49,520 nt of DNA, from positions 1-49,520 of the forward strand of contig JAEZJZ010000035.1 of assembly GCA_023436245.1 (NCBI GenBank), given 5' to 3'. The stretch comes from Bacillota bacterium (GTDB lineage Bacteria; Bacillota; UBA994; UBA5500). Positions 8,108 to 16,971 of the stretch are shown here, in pieces. Within the stretch, counting starts at the first letter, position 1; each line of letters begins with the position of its first letter. The notes under the pieces are model-generated. The model did not search any database. It saw only the letters and a program-made list of their open reading frames with translations, and was not told the DNA's origin. The translations under genes and the position numbers were made by a program.

Positions 8108-9493
8108 TCAGACTTTGATGTGCTGCCACTTGTTGGAGTAGTAGCGAATGCCAAAGAAGGCCGCCCGGACAATCTGATCTGCGGTCATGCCCAGCCAGGC
8201 GCCCACCAGGCCCCAGTCGAACAGCCTAACGAAGATGAATGCCAGACCGAGTCTAGCCGCCCAAATGCTGATTCCTGTGCCCCACATCACGTACTTGGTG
8301 TCTCCAGCTCCACGCAAAGCACCGGCCGCCACGCGCGCCACGGCCATGAATGGCATGGCCAGCGCCATGATTCGAAGAACCCGTGACCCGGCAGCAATTA
8401 CCTCCGGCTCGGGGGTGAAGAAGCCAGTCAGCGGCACGGCGAAAATGTAGAGCAGCAGGCCGATGGCGCTCATCATGCCGATGCAGAGCCAGATGGTCAG
8501 CCATCCCGCCTTTCTGGCTATTCCCGGTTGCTTGGCGCCTAGATTTTGGCCCACGAGAGTAGTCGCAGCAACCGCGAAGCCCATGCCCGGCATGAAAGCC
8601 AGCGACTCAGCTCGCAGAGCGATCTGATGAGCCGCATACATGTAGGTGCCCAGACTGGTGATAATCATGGTGAAGAAGATCTGGGCGCCACGCATCATCA
8701 GTTCTTCCATCGCGGCCGGCAGGCCCACGTTCAATACCCGGCGCATAATTGGCCAGTCGATATGATTGTCGTCACGAAACTTGACATGCACGCTGGCCTT
8801 GCCGCGCATCAACACGTACATCATGATCACCGCGCCAGCTCCTCGGGCAACCATGGTGGCAAATCCCGCCCCAGCAGCTCCCATGGCGGGCATCCCGAGG
8901 TTGCCGAAAATGAAGACCCAGTTCAGCGCGATGTTGGTGACGTTGATGGTCACATTCGCGTACATCGAGGTGAGAGTATCGCCACAACCCCTGAGGATAC
9001 CGGTGGCTGTCATCACCAGGATAGCAAAGATCACTGAGATTGCCTTCCAGCGCATGTAGCCGATGCCCACAGTCACCACGTCTTCTCCTGCCCCCAGCAT
9101 GCGCAACCCGGCTGCCGGGAACATGAGACCGACCGCAGCGAGCACCAGCGCTATGGCCAGCGACAGGAGCAATGACTGCCTGGCAGCTCTGTTCGCGCCA
9201 GGCACATCGCCAGCCCCCACTAGGCGAGCCACCAGAACGGTGGTACCGGTGCGCACGGCAGCGAATACGGTCAATGCCAACATATAAACCTGATTGCTCA
9301 GTCCCACAGCCGCGATAGCGGCCGGGCTGAGCTGTCCGACCATGGCCACGTCAGCAATGCCCACCGTCGACTGCAATGCCATTTCAATAATTACCGGCAC
9401 CGCCAGCATCAGGACCGCTTTCATCAAGTTGTCCTGAGACAGGCACGCCAGCTCCGATCTTCTCTGCTCTTTGTCTTTCTGCAGTACCGCCAA
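8108..9493 (-). CDS. MATE family multidrug/cation antiporter
   Basis: About 460 residues with the twelve-helix layout of MATE (MatE, NorM/DinF-like) exporters, which pump organic cations or drugs using a Na+ or H+ gradient. The two-fold repeat is clear: the N-half has MLAVPVIIEMALQS and VGIADVAMVGQLSP, the C-half has VGLPAAMEELMMRGAQ and AAHQIALRAESLAFMPG. RGAGDTKYVMWG near the end is also typical. The TTG at 9493 is preferred because AGGAG lies 8 bases upstream; GTG codons at 9502 and 9499 sit on or right next to that site. Convergent with the DUF885 gene. A second MATE gene lies at 35772-37160. Confidence 0.9.
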   Translation of the reverse strand: MAVLQKDKEQRRSELACLSQDNLMKAVLMLAVPVIIEMALQSTVGIADVAMVGQLSPAAIAAVGLSNQVYMLALTVFAAVRTGTTVLVARLVGAGDVPGANRAARQSLLLSLAIALVLAAVGLMFPAAGLRMLGAGEDVVTVGIGYMRWKAISVIFAILVMTATGILRGCGDTLTSMYANVTINVTNIALNWVFIFGNLGMPAMGAAGAGFATMVARGAGAVIMMYVLMRGKASVHVKFRDDNHIDWPIMRRVLNVGLPAAMEELMMRGAQIFFTMIITSLGTYMYAAHQIALRAESLAFMPGMGFAVAATTLVGQNLGAKQPGIARKAGWLTIWLCIGMMSAIGLLLYIFAVPLTGFFTPEPEVIAAGSRVLRIMALAMPFMAVARVAAGALRGAGDTKYVMWGTGISIWAARLGLAFIFVRLFDWGLVGAWLGMTADQIVRAAFFGIRYYSNKWQHIKV

Positions 9494-9616
9494 GACCACC
9501 ACTCCTCGTGCTTGCTTCCATTCTTGAGTATTTCGCCAATGGTAGCGATATTCCTGCTGGCGATGGATGGAAAGAGCGGCGCCAACACAACTTCGGTCGG
9601 TGAAGAAGGCCGCTGC

Positions 9617-10027
9617 TTAGCCCAAGTTGTGGCAGCGACTGAGCAGTTCCTGCATGAACTCCTCTCGGTTTGGCGGAGAGATCAGAGTCACTCCCAGCGG
9701 CCATGAGTCGTGCTTCTGGATAGCGATCCGCTGTATTGAGAGCGCCATGCTGGACATCGGGCTGTTGGACAGCCTGGCAGACTTGATGCGGTCATAGGGT
9801 ATCCGCTCAAACAGTGGACCGCTGCGGCAGAAGAGATAATCGTCACGCAGCTCATAGTAGGTGCAGAAGAAGAGAGAGAGCAGGAAGGCGATCATGGGAA
9901 TCGCCACCGCATATCCGATTACCAGCTCTTCTTCTGAGAGTGAAGGCAACATGCCGGCAATTATCGCGAAGATGACCAGCCAGATCAACCCTCCCAGCCA
10001 CCAATCGATAGCAGACTTCACGCGCAT
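9617..10027 (-). CDS. Small membrane protein with a bacterial PH-like domain
   Basis: 136 residues with two membrane helices (about 8-30 and 38-60) followed by a PH-like domain of the DUF1200 type: YYELRDDYLFCRSGPLFERI, then PYDRIKSARLSNSPMSS and a closing GVTLISPPNREEFMQELL helix. Such proteins are common in Firmicutes and their function is unknown. The ATG at 10027 is preferred over upstream alternatives because GGAGG lies 9 bases before it and the sequence upstream does not look like coding. Divergent from the M20 gene; about 235 bases lie between the two start codons. Confidence 0.75.
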   Translation of the reverse strand: MRVKSAIDWWLGGLIWLVIFAIIAGMLPSLSEEELVIGYAVAIPMIAFLLSLFFCTYYELRDDYLFCRSGPLFERIPYDRIKSARLSNSPMSSMALSIQRIAIQKHDSWPLGVTLISPPNREEFMQELLSRCHNLG

Positions 10028-10262
10028 GGTTCTGTTCCCTCCCCAGCTGTAACACGTAGTGTTTCTAGGATAGACTACGCTTTGACACTGGCAGAAGTTT
10101 CGTCCAGAACACTTGGCCCGGCATAATCGGAGAGATGCCAAGGCCGCAATTTTGCTGGCAGCTGCAGAGGAATCCGCGTGGTTGGAGTGAACTACAATAT
10201 AGGTTGAACCCACCGATTGTGAGCGAGTAGCATAGCCCCAAACAGAATGAGGAGGTAGATTG

Positions 10263-11501
10263 ATGTCATCGTATGTAGTGAATGAGCGGATTGAGCAGAT
10301 CTTTCAGCGACTGCTGAGCGAGCCTGCAGTGCAACAGGGTTTGCGTTTCATCGAGTCCGACCAGTCGCAGGCCATCGCTGATCAGAAGACAATGGTGGTG
10401 ATTGAGGCCCCCACCTTCCAGGAAAGTCAACGTGCAGCTTACTACGCCGATCGCCTGCGGGAGCTGGGGCTTGCTGAAGTGCACATTGACCGTCACGGCA
10501 ATGTCTGGAGCAAGCGCCCCGGGAAGGGCAAAGGGCCAACCGTACTGCTGGAGGCACACCTGGACACCGTCTTCCCCTTCGGGACTGACGTCACTCCAGT
10601 CGAGAAGGATGGTCGCATCTATGCACCGGGTATCTGCGATGACACCCGCGGGCTGGCAGCCAACTTGTCTGTGGTGAGAGCTTTCAACGAAACCGGCATC
10701 GAGACCGAGGGGGACATTATCTTCGCAGCGACGGTGCGGGAAGAGGGTTTGGGCGGTATGTCCGGCATGCTGGATTTGCTCAGCGACCACCCGGAGGTGT
10801 CTGCCACCATTTCCATTGACGGCGCTGGCTACGAGACGATCACTTATCAGGGTACGGGCATCCGCAATTTTGAAGTGAACTATTCCGGACCCGGCGGGCA
10901 CGCCTACGGTGCCTTTGGCATTCCCAGCCCGGTGCATGCGGCGGCCAGAGCCGTGACCAAGCTAGCCGACATGCGTCCCCCAGCCTCGCCCAAGACCACC
11001 TTTACCGTCAGCCTAATTGAAGGGGGTCATCAGATTCATGCCATTGCCCAGCGGGCGGGATTCAAGATCAACATGCGCTCCGATGATCCGGTGGAACTGG
11101 ATCGCCTGCAGGAACAGGCTATTGCCGCCTTCCAAGCGGGCGCCAAGGAAGAGAACGCGCGCTGGGGAAAAGAGCTGGTCAGTGTAGAGTATAAGATGAT
11201 TCTGGATGTTCCGGCCGGTTCTCAACCGGATGATGCGCCGATAGTGCAGGCCGCCTGGAAGGCGACAGAGAGCATCGGCGCCGCACCTCGCTTGGTGCCG
11301 GGCGGCTGCACCAACACCAATATGCCGATTAAGCTTGGCATCCCGGCCGTCACCCTTGGTCGCGGCGGCAAAGAGGGCAGTATCCACAGCCTCGGCGAAT
11401 GGTTTGATCCAGAGGGCACCTATCGCTCTCCACAAAAGTCATTCCTGATGCTGCTTGCCCTGGCTGGCGTGCACGGAGCTACCAAGTCGGTGCTTGATTG
11501 A
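10263..11501 (+). CDS. M20 family metallopeptidase
   Basis: A 412-residue di-zinc peptidase of clan MH, similar to PepT/ArgE-type cytosolic di- or tripeptidases. Metal and catalytic motifs are present: EAHLDTVFP (His and Asp ligands), GICDDTRG (bridging Asp), TVREEGLGG (catalytic Glu and ligand) and SIDGAG. The lid domain contains YSGPGGHAYGAFG. The C-terminal His ligand is probably in GSIHSLGEWF. The ATG at 10263 is chosen because GGAGGT lies 6 bases upstream; a TTG directly before it is less likely. It probably completes breakdown of imported peptides. A terminator follows. Confidence 0.88.
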   Translation: MSSYVVNERIEQIFQRLLSEPAVQQGLRFIESDQSQAIADQKTMVVIEAPTFQESQRAAYYADRLRELGLAEVHIDRHGNVWSKRPGKGKGPTVLLEAHLDTVFPFGTDVTPVEKDGRIYAPGICDDTRGLAANLSVVRAFNETGIETEGDIIFAATVREEGLGGMSGMLDLLSDHPEVSATISIDGAGYETITYQGTGIRNFEVNYSGPGGHAYGAFGIPSPVHAAARAVTKLADMRPPASPKTTFTVSLIEGGHQIHAIAQRAGFKINMRSDDPVELDRLQEQAIAAFQAGAKEENARWGKELVSVEYKMILDVPAGSQPDDAPIVQAAWKATESIGAAPRLVPGGCTNTNMPIKLGIPAVTLGRGGKEGSIHSLGEWFDPEGTYRSPQKSFLMLLALAGVHGATKSVLD

Positions 11502-11515
11502 GTCTCTGATAGAAA

Positions 11516-11557
11516 AGAGACCCTGAGCCGTTTCACGCGGCCCGGGGTCTTTCTTGT
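11516..11557 (+). terminator. Terminator between the M20 and ABC genes
   Basis: Stem AAGAGACCC/GGGTCTTT with an inner GCCG/CGGC pair, followed by TTTCTTGTTT. It lies just after the M20 stop and may also serve the convergent ABC transporter gene. Confidence 0.75.
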
Positions 11558-11576
11558 TTGCAGATACTGATTCAGT

Positions 11577-13334
11577 TCAGCGCGTGAGCGTGAGCTCGTT
11601 CCCCACTCCCGATTCAACCTGCACCCGACAGAGACGGCTGTACATCCCGCCCTGGGCGATCAACTCTTCGTGGCTTCCCCGCTCCACCACCCGGCCCTCT
11701 TCCAGCACCAGGATGGTGTCGGCACGTTTCACGGTCGAGAGTCGGTGTGCGATCACGATGATGGTACGGCTGCCGGCTAGTGCATCAATTGCTGCCTGAA
11801 TCTGTGCTTCGGTTTCCACGTCCACGGCAGCAGTGGCTTCGTCCAGAATGAGGATAGGCGCATTGCGGAGAACGGCGCGGGCGATCGCCAAGCGTTGTTT
11901 CTGGCCGCCGGAGAGGCGTACGCCCCTCTCCCCGATCGGCGTGTCATATTGCAGCTCCGTCTCCATGATGAAGTCGTGAGCACGCGCGATCGTGGCTGCC
12001 TCGATAATCTGCTGTCTGGTTGCCTGCTCATTGCCGTAGGCGATGTTCTCGGCGATGGAACCGTTGAACAGGAAGACATCCTGCAACACGACCGAGATCT
12101 GCTCGCGCAGCGAGTGCAGGCGAATGTCTCTGATGTCACGGCCATCAAGCGTAATCACGCCGGAACGCGGATCATAGAAGCGTGCGATCAGGCTGATGAT
12201 CGAGGTCTTGCCCACGCCGGTCGGTCCCACGAGAGCGATCATCTGGCCGGGCTTGGCATCAAAGCTGATCTCCTCGAGCACCTGCTGATCATCCATGTAG
12301 CCGAAGGAGACGTGGTCAAAGACAACGTGTCCTTCACTGCGCTCTATCTCCTGGGCTCCCGGTGCATCAGCGATATCCGGTGAGGTGTCCAACACACGGA
12401 AAACGCGCTCTCCGCCAGCATATGCCTGCTGCACATCCTCCATCAGCCGGGCTAGCGCCGTAATCGGCCGGTAGAAGAGGTTGAGGTAGAGCATGAACCC
12501 GACGATGTCACTGCCCCGCATGGTGCCCTGCAAGGCCATCACGCCGCCGAAGAAGATCACGATCACTGTGCCGAGCGAAGTGAGAAACTCCACTGCCGGG
12601 TTGAAGATGGCACCCAGGCGGAGTGCGCTGAGCATGGCCACCATATGGGCCTGCGAGCGCTCATTCACCCTCTCTCGTTCTTGAGCTTGCTTGTTGAAGA
12701 TCTGAATCTCCTTCAGGCCGGAAAAGTTGTCCTGCAGCACAGCATTTAGCTCCCCTATCTTCTCCTGGGCCAGGGTGAAGTTCGGCCTGACCTTTGTCCC
12801 GTACCAACGCGTGGCTAGGACGAGCAGCGGGACGGGGATCAGCGTCAATGCGGCCAGCTTGGGGTTCATCGAGAACAGGATGGATGCCACGCCGACCAAA
12901 ACCAGCACGTTGGCTGCCAAGTCAGGAATGGCGTGGGCGATCAGCGACTCAAACGTGCGCACATCGTTGATGGTGATGGACATCAGTTGCCCTGTCTGCT
13001 TGTCCTGGAAGAACCCGAGCGAAAGCTTCTGCATGTGGTCGTAGACGTGGGTGCGCATGTTCGCTACCAGCTTCCATGAGCCGACGTGGGACATATAACT
13101 CGCCAGAAAGCGAAAGATGATTTTCACCAGGTAAAGGCCAAGCAAACCCAGTGCGATCGGGGTGAGGTTGGCCATGGACAGCATGCCGTCCGTCTCTAGA
13201 TAGGCGAGCATCCGCCGCACTAACTGGGGAGCGATCAGGTCCAGACCGGTCAAGGCGATGATCGCCACCGCCGTGGTCACTAGATAGTGCCAGAAAGGCT
13301 TGGCTTCACGCAACAAGCGGCGCAAAAAGGGCAT
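11577..13334 (-). CDS. ABC exporter half-transporter (MsbA/BmrA type)
   Basis: 585 residues: an N-terminal six-helix transmembrane domain (about 1-310) and a nucleotide-binding domain (about 335-570). Walker A is GPTGVGKT (370-377), the Q-loop is VVLQD, the signature LSGGQ is at 474-478, Walker B is ILILDE (494-499) with intact catalytic Glu, and the H-loop is IAHRLS. It is therefore a complete homodimer-type exporter of lipids, drugs or peptides. The linker motif GFFQDKQTGQLMS is typical of the group. GAGGAGG lies upstream of the ATG. No partner half-transporter is nearby. Confidence 0.92.
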   Translation of the reverse strand: MPFLRRLLREAKPFWHYLVTTAVAIIALTGLDLIAPQLVRRMLAYLETDGMLSMANLTPIALGLLGLYLVKIIFRFLASYMSHVGSWKLVANMRTHVYDHMQKLSLGFFQDKQTGQLMSITINDVRTFESLIAHAIPDLAANVLVLVGVASILFSMNPKLAALTLIPVPLLVLATRWYGTKVRPNFTLAQEKIGELNAVLQDNFSGLKEIQIFNKQAQERERVNERSQAHMVAMLSALRLGAIFNPAVEFLTSLGTVIVIFFGGVMALQGTMRGSDIVGFMLYLNLFYRPITALARLMEDVQQAYAGGERVFRVLDTSPDIADAPGAQEIERSEGHVVFDHVSFGYMDDQQVLEEISFDAKPGQMIALVGPTGVGKTSIISLIARFYDPRSGVITLDGRDIRDIRLHSLREQISVVLQDVFLFNGSIAENIAYGNEQATRQQIIEAATIARAHDFIMETELQYDTPIGERGVRLSGGQKQRLAIARAVLRNAPILILDEATAAVDVETEAQIQAAIDALAGSRTIIVIAHRLSTVKRADTILVLEEGRVVERGSHEELIAQGGMYSRLCRVQVESGVGNELTLTR

Positions 13335-13411
13335 ACACTCTCTCCTCCTCCAGCAACTCCGGAGAGTTGCGATCTCAATAAAGCGATTCTTGCCAGGAAT
13401 AGTCTTCCCCC

Positions 13412-13477
13412 GGTGTCATTCTGAGGGCCTCAGCCCGAAGAATCTTGGCGAAGCTCGCAAGACCTTCACCCGACACC
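13412..13477. repeat. Dispersed intergenic repeat of the GTCATTCTGAG...GAAGAATCT type
   Basis: GGTGTCATTCTGAGG, a short GGCCTCAGCC palindrome and then CGAAGAATCTTGG match a short repeat I know from many bacterial genomes. Here it is bounded by GGTGTC (13412-13417) and GACACC (13472-13477), a 6-bp inverted pair. Non-coding, between the ABC and amidohydrolase genes. Confidence 0.55.
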
Positions 13478-13506
13478 GAGTACCGGCAAACAGCGGTGAA
13501 CAGATC

Positions 13507-13537
13507 AGCCCACAGGCCAACAGCAGGCCTGTGGGCT
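13507..13537 (-). terminator. Perfect hairpin after the amidohydrolase gene
   Basis: Perfect 12-bp stem AGCCCACAGGCC/GGCCTGTGGGCT with a 7-base loop, about 50 bases beyond the amidohydrolase stop. It lacks a T run, so a role in transcript stability rather than intrinsic termination is possible. Confidence 0.55.
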
Positions 13538-13585
13538 GCATCATGTCCGCGACGAACGGCGCTACACTGCAGATCCGTCTCGGTG

Positions 13586-15010
13586 TTACAGCTTCTCTTC
13601 CCGCATGAAACGGGCGTTGGTGCCGTTGATCTCCAGGAACTCCTTGGTGGCACGCTCGCCAATGCCATCAGTGAAACTCTGTGCCGCTGCCAAGTGTTCC
13701 GACTCATCGATGGCCAGAACCTTGCCATCCCGGTAGATCACCTTTCCGTCAACCACGGAAAGGGCAACCTCATCACCGCGCGCGCTGTAGACTAGGTTTG
13801 GCACCATGTTTCTCATCGGATGCGTGAAGACCGGCATCATGGTCGGCTTCCTGAGGTCAATGGCGATGAAGTCGGCGCGCTTGCCCTCTTCCAAGGAACC
13901 GACCAGGTCACCCATGCCCACGGCGCGGGCGCCCTCAATCGTGGCCATGCGCAGGGCACGCCAAGCTGGCATCACCTCTGGGTTTTGGTAGCGAATCTTG
14001 TTGAACAGAGCCACCAACTTCATCTCGTTGATGATGTTGTGACAGTTGTTACCCGGCGCCTGGTCAGATCCAAGGGCAACGTTGCCGCCTGCTTCCTGGA
14101 AAGCAGCGGAAGGCGGCACCACGCCGTCGATGATGCCGATGGAACCGGGGCAGACAATCATGCTCGCTCCGCTGCCTGCAACTACTCGCGCCTCATCCTC
14201 GTCCGCATCAGTCAGGTGAACAGCGATCAATGTCTCATCGAGATATCCGATCTCCTTCAACCAGGCAATCGGGCGTTTACCGTAGCGTTTGACCACCTGA
14301 TATGTCTCGCGGTCACCCTGCTGAGTGTGCATGTGGATTTTCGTCTGCCGCTCCTTGGCCAGCTGCTGCACGCGCAGCAACAGCTCTTCGCTGAGAAAAT
14401 CTGCACCCTGAGGTCCGAACAGCACCCTGATTCGACCGCCGTCGTGGTTATGCCAACGATCAAACAATTCCAGGTTCTCCAATAGCGATTTCTCGCCCAG
14501 GGACTGGTCGTATTCGTACAGTTCGCCGGGGTTGTAGATGCGGCGTTTAGCTTCCCGAATGGTGTGAGTAATGTTACCCCTAGCGCCCACCTTGCAGATG
14601 AACTCGCACACCGGATTCATGTTCACGGAGTAGTCGCCCAGGGTGGTGGTGCCAGCCTTGATCGCTTCGATGATGGCCAGTTTGCTGCCGGCGAGGTTAG
14701 CTTCGGCTGTGGTGGCGCTGTTGAATGGCTGCAGGCCATACATCATCCAGTAGTTGGTGTCCTGCGCCAGACCGCGTAGAATGGCCAGGCTGGTATGCAT
14801 GTGGCCGTCAATAAACCCGGGGAATACCGCATGCTGTGGTAGATCCAGCGTTTCCTCGGCAGAATACTCTCGTGCGACCGTGGTGGCGTCCTGAATAGCG
14901 ATGATCTTGCCAGCATCAACGACCATCGCCACGCCGCTGCGATATCCCACCCCTTCCCCTGTCATTGTGAAGAAGTGATTGGCGTTAACAATCATGTCCA
15001 CTCGCTTCAA
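13586..15010 (-). CDS. Metal-dependent amidohydrolase (TrzA/MtaD-like)
   Basis: About 474 residues of the amidohydrolase superfamily, in the group of chlorohydrolases and MTA/SAH or guanine deaminases. Metal ligands: GHMHTS (HxH), KIHMHTQQG, VHLTDADE and LGSDQAPGNN (catalytic Asp). The beta-sandwich edges start at VDMIVNANHFF and close with GKRADFIAIDL and VDGKVIYRDGKV. The substrate cannot be set from sequence. The TTG at 15010 is preferred: AAAGGGTG lies 6 bases upstream and the family's first strand begins directly after it. An inverted repeat sits in the divergent space shared with the methyltransferase gene. Confidence 0.85.
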   Translation of the reverse strand: MKRVDMIVNANHFFTMTGEGVGYRSGVAMVVDAGKIIAIQDATTVAREYSAEETLDLPQHAVFPGFIDGHMHTSLAILRGLAQDTNYWMMYGLQPFNSATTAEANLAGSKLAIIEAIKAGTTTLGDYSVNMNPVCEFICKVGARGNITHTIREAKRRIYNPGELYEYDQSLGEKSLLENLELFDRWHNHDGGRIRVLFGPQGADFLSEELLLRVQQLAKERQTKIHMHTQQGDRETYQVVKRYGKRPIAWLKEIGYLDETLIAVHLTDADEDEARVVAGSGASMIVCPGSIGIIDGVVPPSAAFQEAGGNVALGSDQAPGNNCHNIINEMKLVALFNKIRYQNPEVMPAWRALRMATIEGARAVGMGDLVGSLEEGKRADFIAIDLRKPTMMPVFTHPMRNMVPNLVYSARGDEVALSVVDGKVIYRDGKVLAIDESEHLAAAQSFTDGIGERATKEFLEINGTNARFMREEKL

Positions 15011-15061
15011 TTGAATCACCCTTTCTGACTGCAATCGTCACCTAAACTGCGCTCATATTGG

Positions 15062-15106
15062 CCAGGTGAAGCACAGGATATGCGGCTGGAGCCGTGGTTC
15101 ACCTGG
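15062..15106. repeat. Nested inverted repeat between divergent genes
   Basis: CCAGGTGAA (15062-15070) and TTCACCTGG (15098-15106) form a perfect 9-bp pair enclosing a small CGGC/GCCG hairpin. It is upstream of both the amidohydrolase (minus) and methyltransferase (plus) genes, so it could be an operator or a leader structure. No known regulator site matches. Confidence 0.4.
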
Positions 15107-15217
15107 TTCTGCTTAACCATTATTCCACATCTACGGCCTGTTCCCTGCAGGAGTACGGGATCGAGGCCGGTGAGGATCCAAACGAGACAGCAATCGTTGT
15201 TGACTGGAGATGAAGAA

Positions 15218-15784
15218 ATGGGTTTCTATGATCTGTTCATGGGTCCCCTGGAGCGACGGCTCCTGAATGGGATGCGCCGGGAACTGATTGGTCTGGCCGC
15301 CGGTGACGTGCTGGAGTTAGGCGCCAAGACGGGAGCAAATTTCCCCTACTATCGGTTGGACCGGTTAGAGAAATTAGTGGTGAGCGATCTCACGCTGGAA
15401 CCGTCAATCTACCACAATGCGCCCAGGATGGCGGTGTTTCAAGAATGCTCGGCACTCTCCCTGCCGTTCGCCGACGAGAGCTTCGATACGGTCGTAGAGA
15501 CTCTGGTCCTTTGCTCCGTGGGCGACTTGCGGCAGGCGGTGCGTGAAGTCTGGCGGGTGCTGCGCCCAGGCGGGCATTTCCTGCATCTGGACCATGGGCT
15601 CCCCGCCGCCTCTTCACTGGCAATCATCTTCCGGCTGCTCAACCTGCTCTGGCCACACTTGACAGGCGGGTGCAACCTCAATCGTGATGCCAAGCAGCAA
15701 ATAGTGTCCTGCGGGTTTCGGCCCGAGCTGGCGCTGCAAGACGGTAGCGGCATCTTCTCTGGCGGCGTCGCCAGAAAGCCATAA
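15218..15784 (+). CDS. Class I SAM-dependent methyltransferase (type 11)
   Basis: 188 residues with a methyltransferase Rossmann fold. Motif I is VLELGAKTGANFPYY, where the usual GxGTG is GAKTG; the acidic residue after strand 2 is in VVSDLTLEP; motif III/post-I is SFDTVVETLVLCSV; the motif before strand 5 is VWRVLRPGGHFLHLDHG. This resembles small UbiE/phospholipid-methyltransferase-like proteins. The ATG at 15218 has GGAG about 9 bases upstream; the 46-codon upstream extension looks non-coding. The substrate is unknown. It is followed by frlD after 132 bases. Confidence 0.8.
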   Translation: MGFYDLFMGPLERRLLNGMRRELIGLAAGDVLELGAKTGANFPYYRLDRLEKLVVSDLTLEPSIYHNAPRMAVFQECSALSLPFADESFDTVVETLVLCSVGDLRQAVREVWRVLRPGGHFLHLDHGLPAASSLAIIFRLLNLLWPHLTGGCNLNRDAKQQIVSCGFRPELALQDGSGIFSGGVARKP

Positions 15785-15916
15785 GGCGGCTTCTGCCCAT
15801 CTTCAGGATGTGAACCGCCACCGGAATTCTTCAGATTGTGGTCGCCTGACCGGACAGGAAAGTCGGGTGCGAGTGGCGAAGCCTCAAACAACGTTTGCTA
15901 CTTTGGGGGAATGCCG

Positions 15917-16810
15917 ATGCTGAAAGTGCTTGGACTAGGCGACAACGTGGTGGACATCTACTTGCACACCAACACGATGTACCCAGGCGGGAATGCGCTG
16001 AATTTTGCGGTCTATGCTCAGTTTCTTGGCTACACTGCCAGCTACATGGGAGTCTTCGGCGATGATGCACCCGCCGCTCACGTTTACCGGACTGCGCAGT
16101 CGCTGGGGCTGGATTTGTCGCATTGCCGCTTTTGCTCGGGAGAGAATGGCATGGCCAGGGTGACGCTGGTGGACGGGGACCGGGTATTCCTGCCGAGTAA
16201 CAAGGGTGGCGTGTGCAAACTGCATCCCTGGGAGTTGACCCGGTTGGACGAGCAATACGTGCAAGGCTTTGACTTGGTTCACTCCAGCCGCTATAGCTAT
16301 GCCGAAGGGATACTCCCGCGCCTCAAGCAGCTGGGAGTGCGGCTTTCGTTCGATTTCTCCAACGACTACCCAGAAGAATACTTGCAGCAAGTCTGCCCAT
16401 TCCTCTTCTCTGCGGTTCTTTCCTGCGGGCATCTGGAGGACGAAGCCGTCCGTGAACTGGCGCTACGCGTGCAGGAGCTTGGCCCTGAGTTGGTCCTGGC
16501 TACTCGGGGGGCTAGGGGGGCATTGCTGCTCGCGGGAGGAGAGTTCTTTGAACAGTCTCCCTGCTTGGTGCAAGCTTTGGACACCCTCGGTGCCGGAGAC
16601 TCATTCTTAACGGCGTTTCTCTGCAGCTATTTGGACGGCATGAAGTACGCTGCAGATCTTCCCTCCGCCGGAGGAGACAGAGGCCTCACGTCGAAGCATG
16701 ACTATCGGCGGGCGCTGATTCAGGTGAGTTTGCATAAGGCGGCTGTCTTCTCAGCGGAAAGCTGCCTGCGGTCAGGGGCGTTTGGCTTTGGAGCTGAGTT
16801 TCGGCTTTAG
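15917..16810 (+). CDS. frlD: Fructoselysine 6-kinase (PfkB family)
   Basis: A 297-residue PfkB/ribokinase-family sugar kinase. The opening VLGLGDNVVDIY and YPGGNALNFAVYA segments, and the catalytic DTLGAGDSF (GAGDSF near residue 225), match fructoselysine 6-kinase, which phosphorylates fructoselysine, a glycated lysine. The frlB-like deglycase directly downstream supports this assignment. ATG 15917 is preferred over ATG 15911 because GGGGGA is 7 bases before it. About 160 bases of repeats and hairpins separate it from frlB. No dedicated transporter or FrlR regulator is visible, so uptake must be encoded elsewhere. Confidence 0.82.
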   Translation: MLKVLGLGDNVVDIYLHTNTMYPGGNALNFAVYAQFLGYTASYMGVFGDDAPAAHVYRTAQSLGLDLSHCRFCSGENGMARVTLVDGDRVFLPSNKGGVCKLHPWELTRLDEQYVQGFDLVHSSRYSYAEGILPRLKQLGVRLSFDFSNDYPEEYLQQVCPFLFSAVLSCGHLEDEAVRELALRVQELGPELVLATRGARGALLLAGGEFFEQSPCLVQALDTLGAGDSFLTAFLCSYLDGMKYAADLPSAGGDRGLTSKHDYRRALIQVSLHKAAVFSAESCLRSGAFGFGAEFRL

Positions 16811-16811
16811 T

Positions 16812-16877
16812 GCAGCACTTTCGGGAGACCGCAGCACTTTCGGGAGATCGCAGCACTTTCGGGAGATCGCAGCACTT
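16812..16877 (+). repeat. 19-bp tandem repeat between frlD and frlB
   Basis: GCAGCACTTTCGGGAGA plus a 2-base spacer (CC, TC, TC) repeats at 16812, 16831 and 16850 with an exact 19-base period. A fourth start, GCAGCACTT at 16869, runs into a hairpin. Another GCAGCACTT occurs at 16934. The array starts 2 bases after the frlD stop. Confidence 0.9.
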
Positions 16878-16950
16878 CGTGTTGCTGAGGTACACGCCGA
16901 TTCTCGTGGGCGAGAATCGCTTTATTGAAGATCGCAGCACTTGGTGCTGC
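16869..16950 (+). promoter_or_regulatory. Three consecutive hairpins in the frlD-frlB intercistronic leader
   Basis: Hairpin 1: GCAGCAC-TTC-GTGTTGC (16869-16885, one G-U pair). Hairpin 2: CGATTCTCG-TGGG-CGAGAATCG (16898-16919, perfect 9-bp stem). Hairpin 3: GCAGCAC-TTG-GTGCTGC (16934-16950, perfect). The last stem ends only a few bases before the frlB ribosome binding site (GGAGG). None is followed by a T run, so they look like processing, stabilising or translation-control elements rather than terminators. Confidence 0.6.
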
Positions 16951-16971
16951 TGAAATGGAGGATGAGACAAA

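Noticed and set aside
16812..16868. The regular 19-bp repeats as a CRISPR array
   Set aside because: Units are identical with only 2-base gaps, so there are no spacers, and no cas gene is present.
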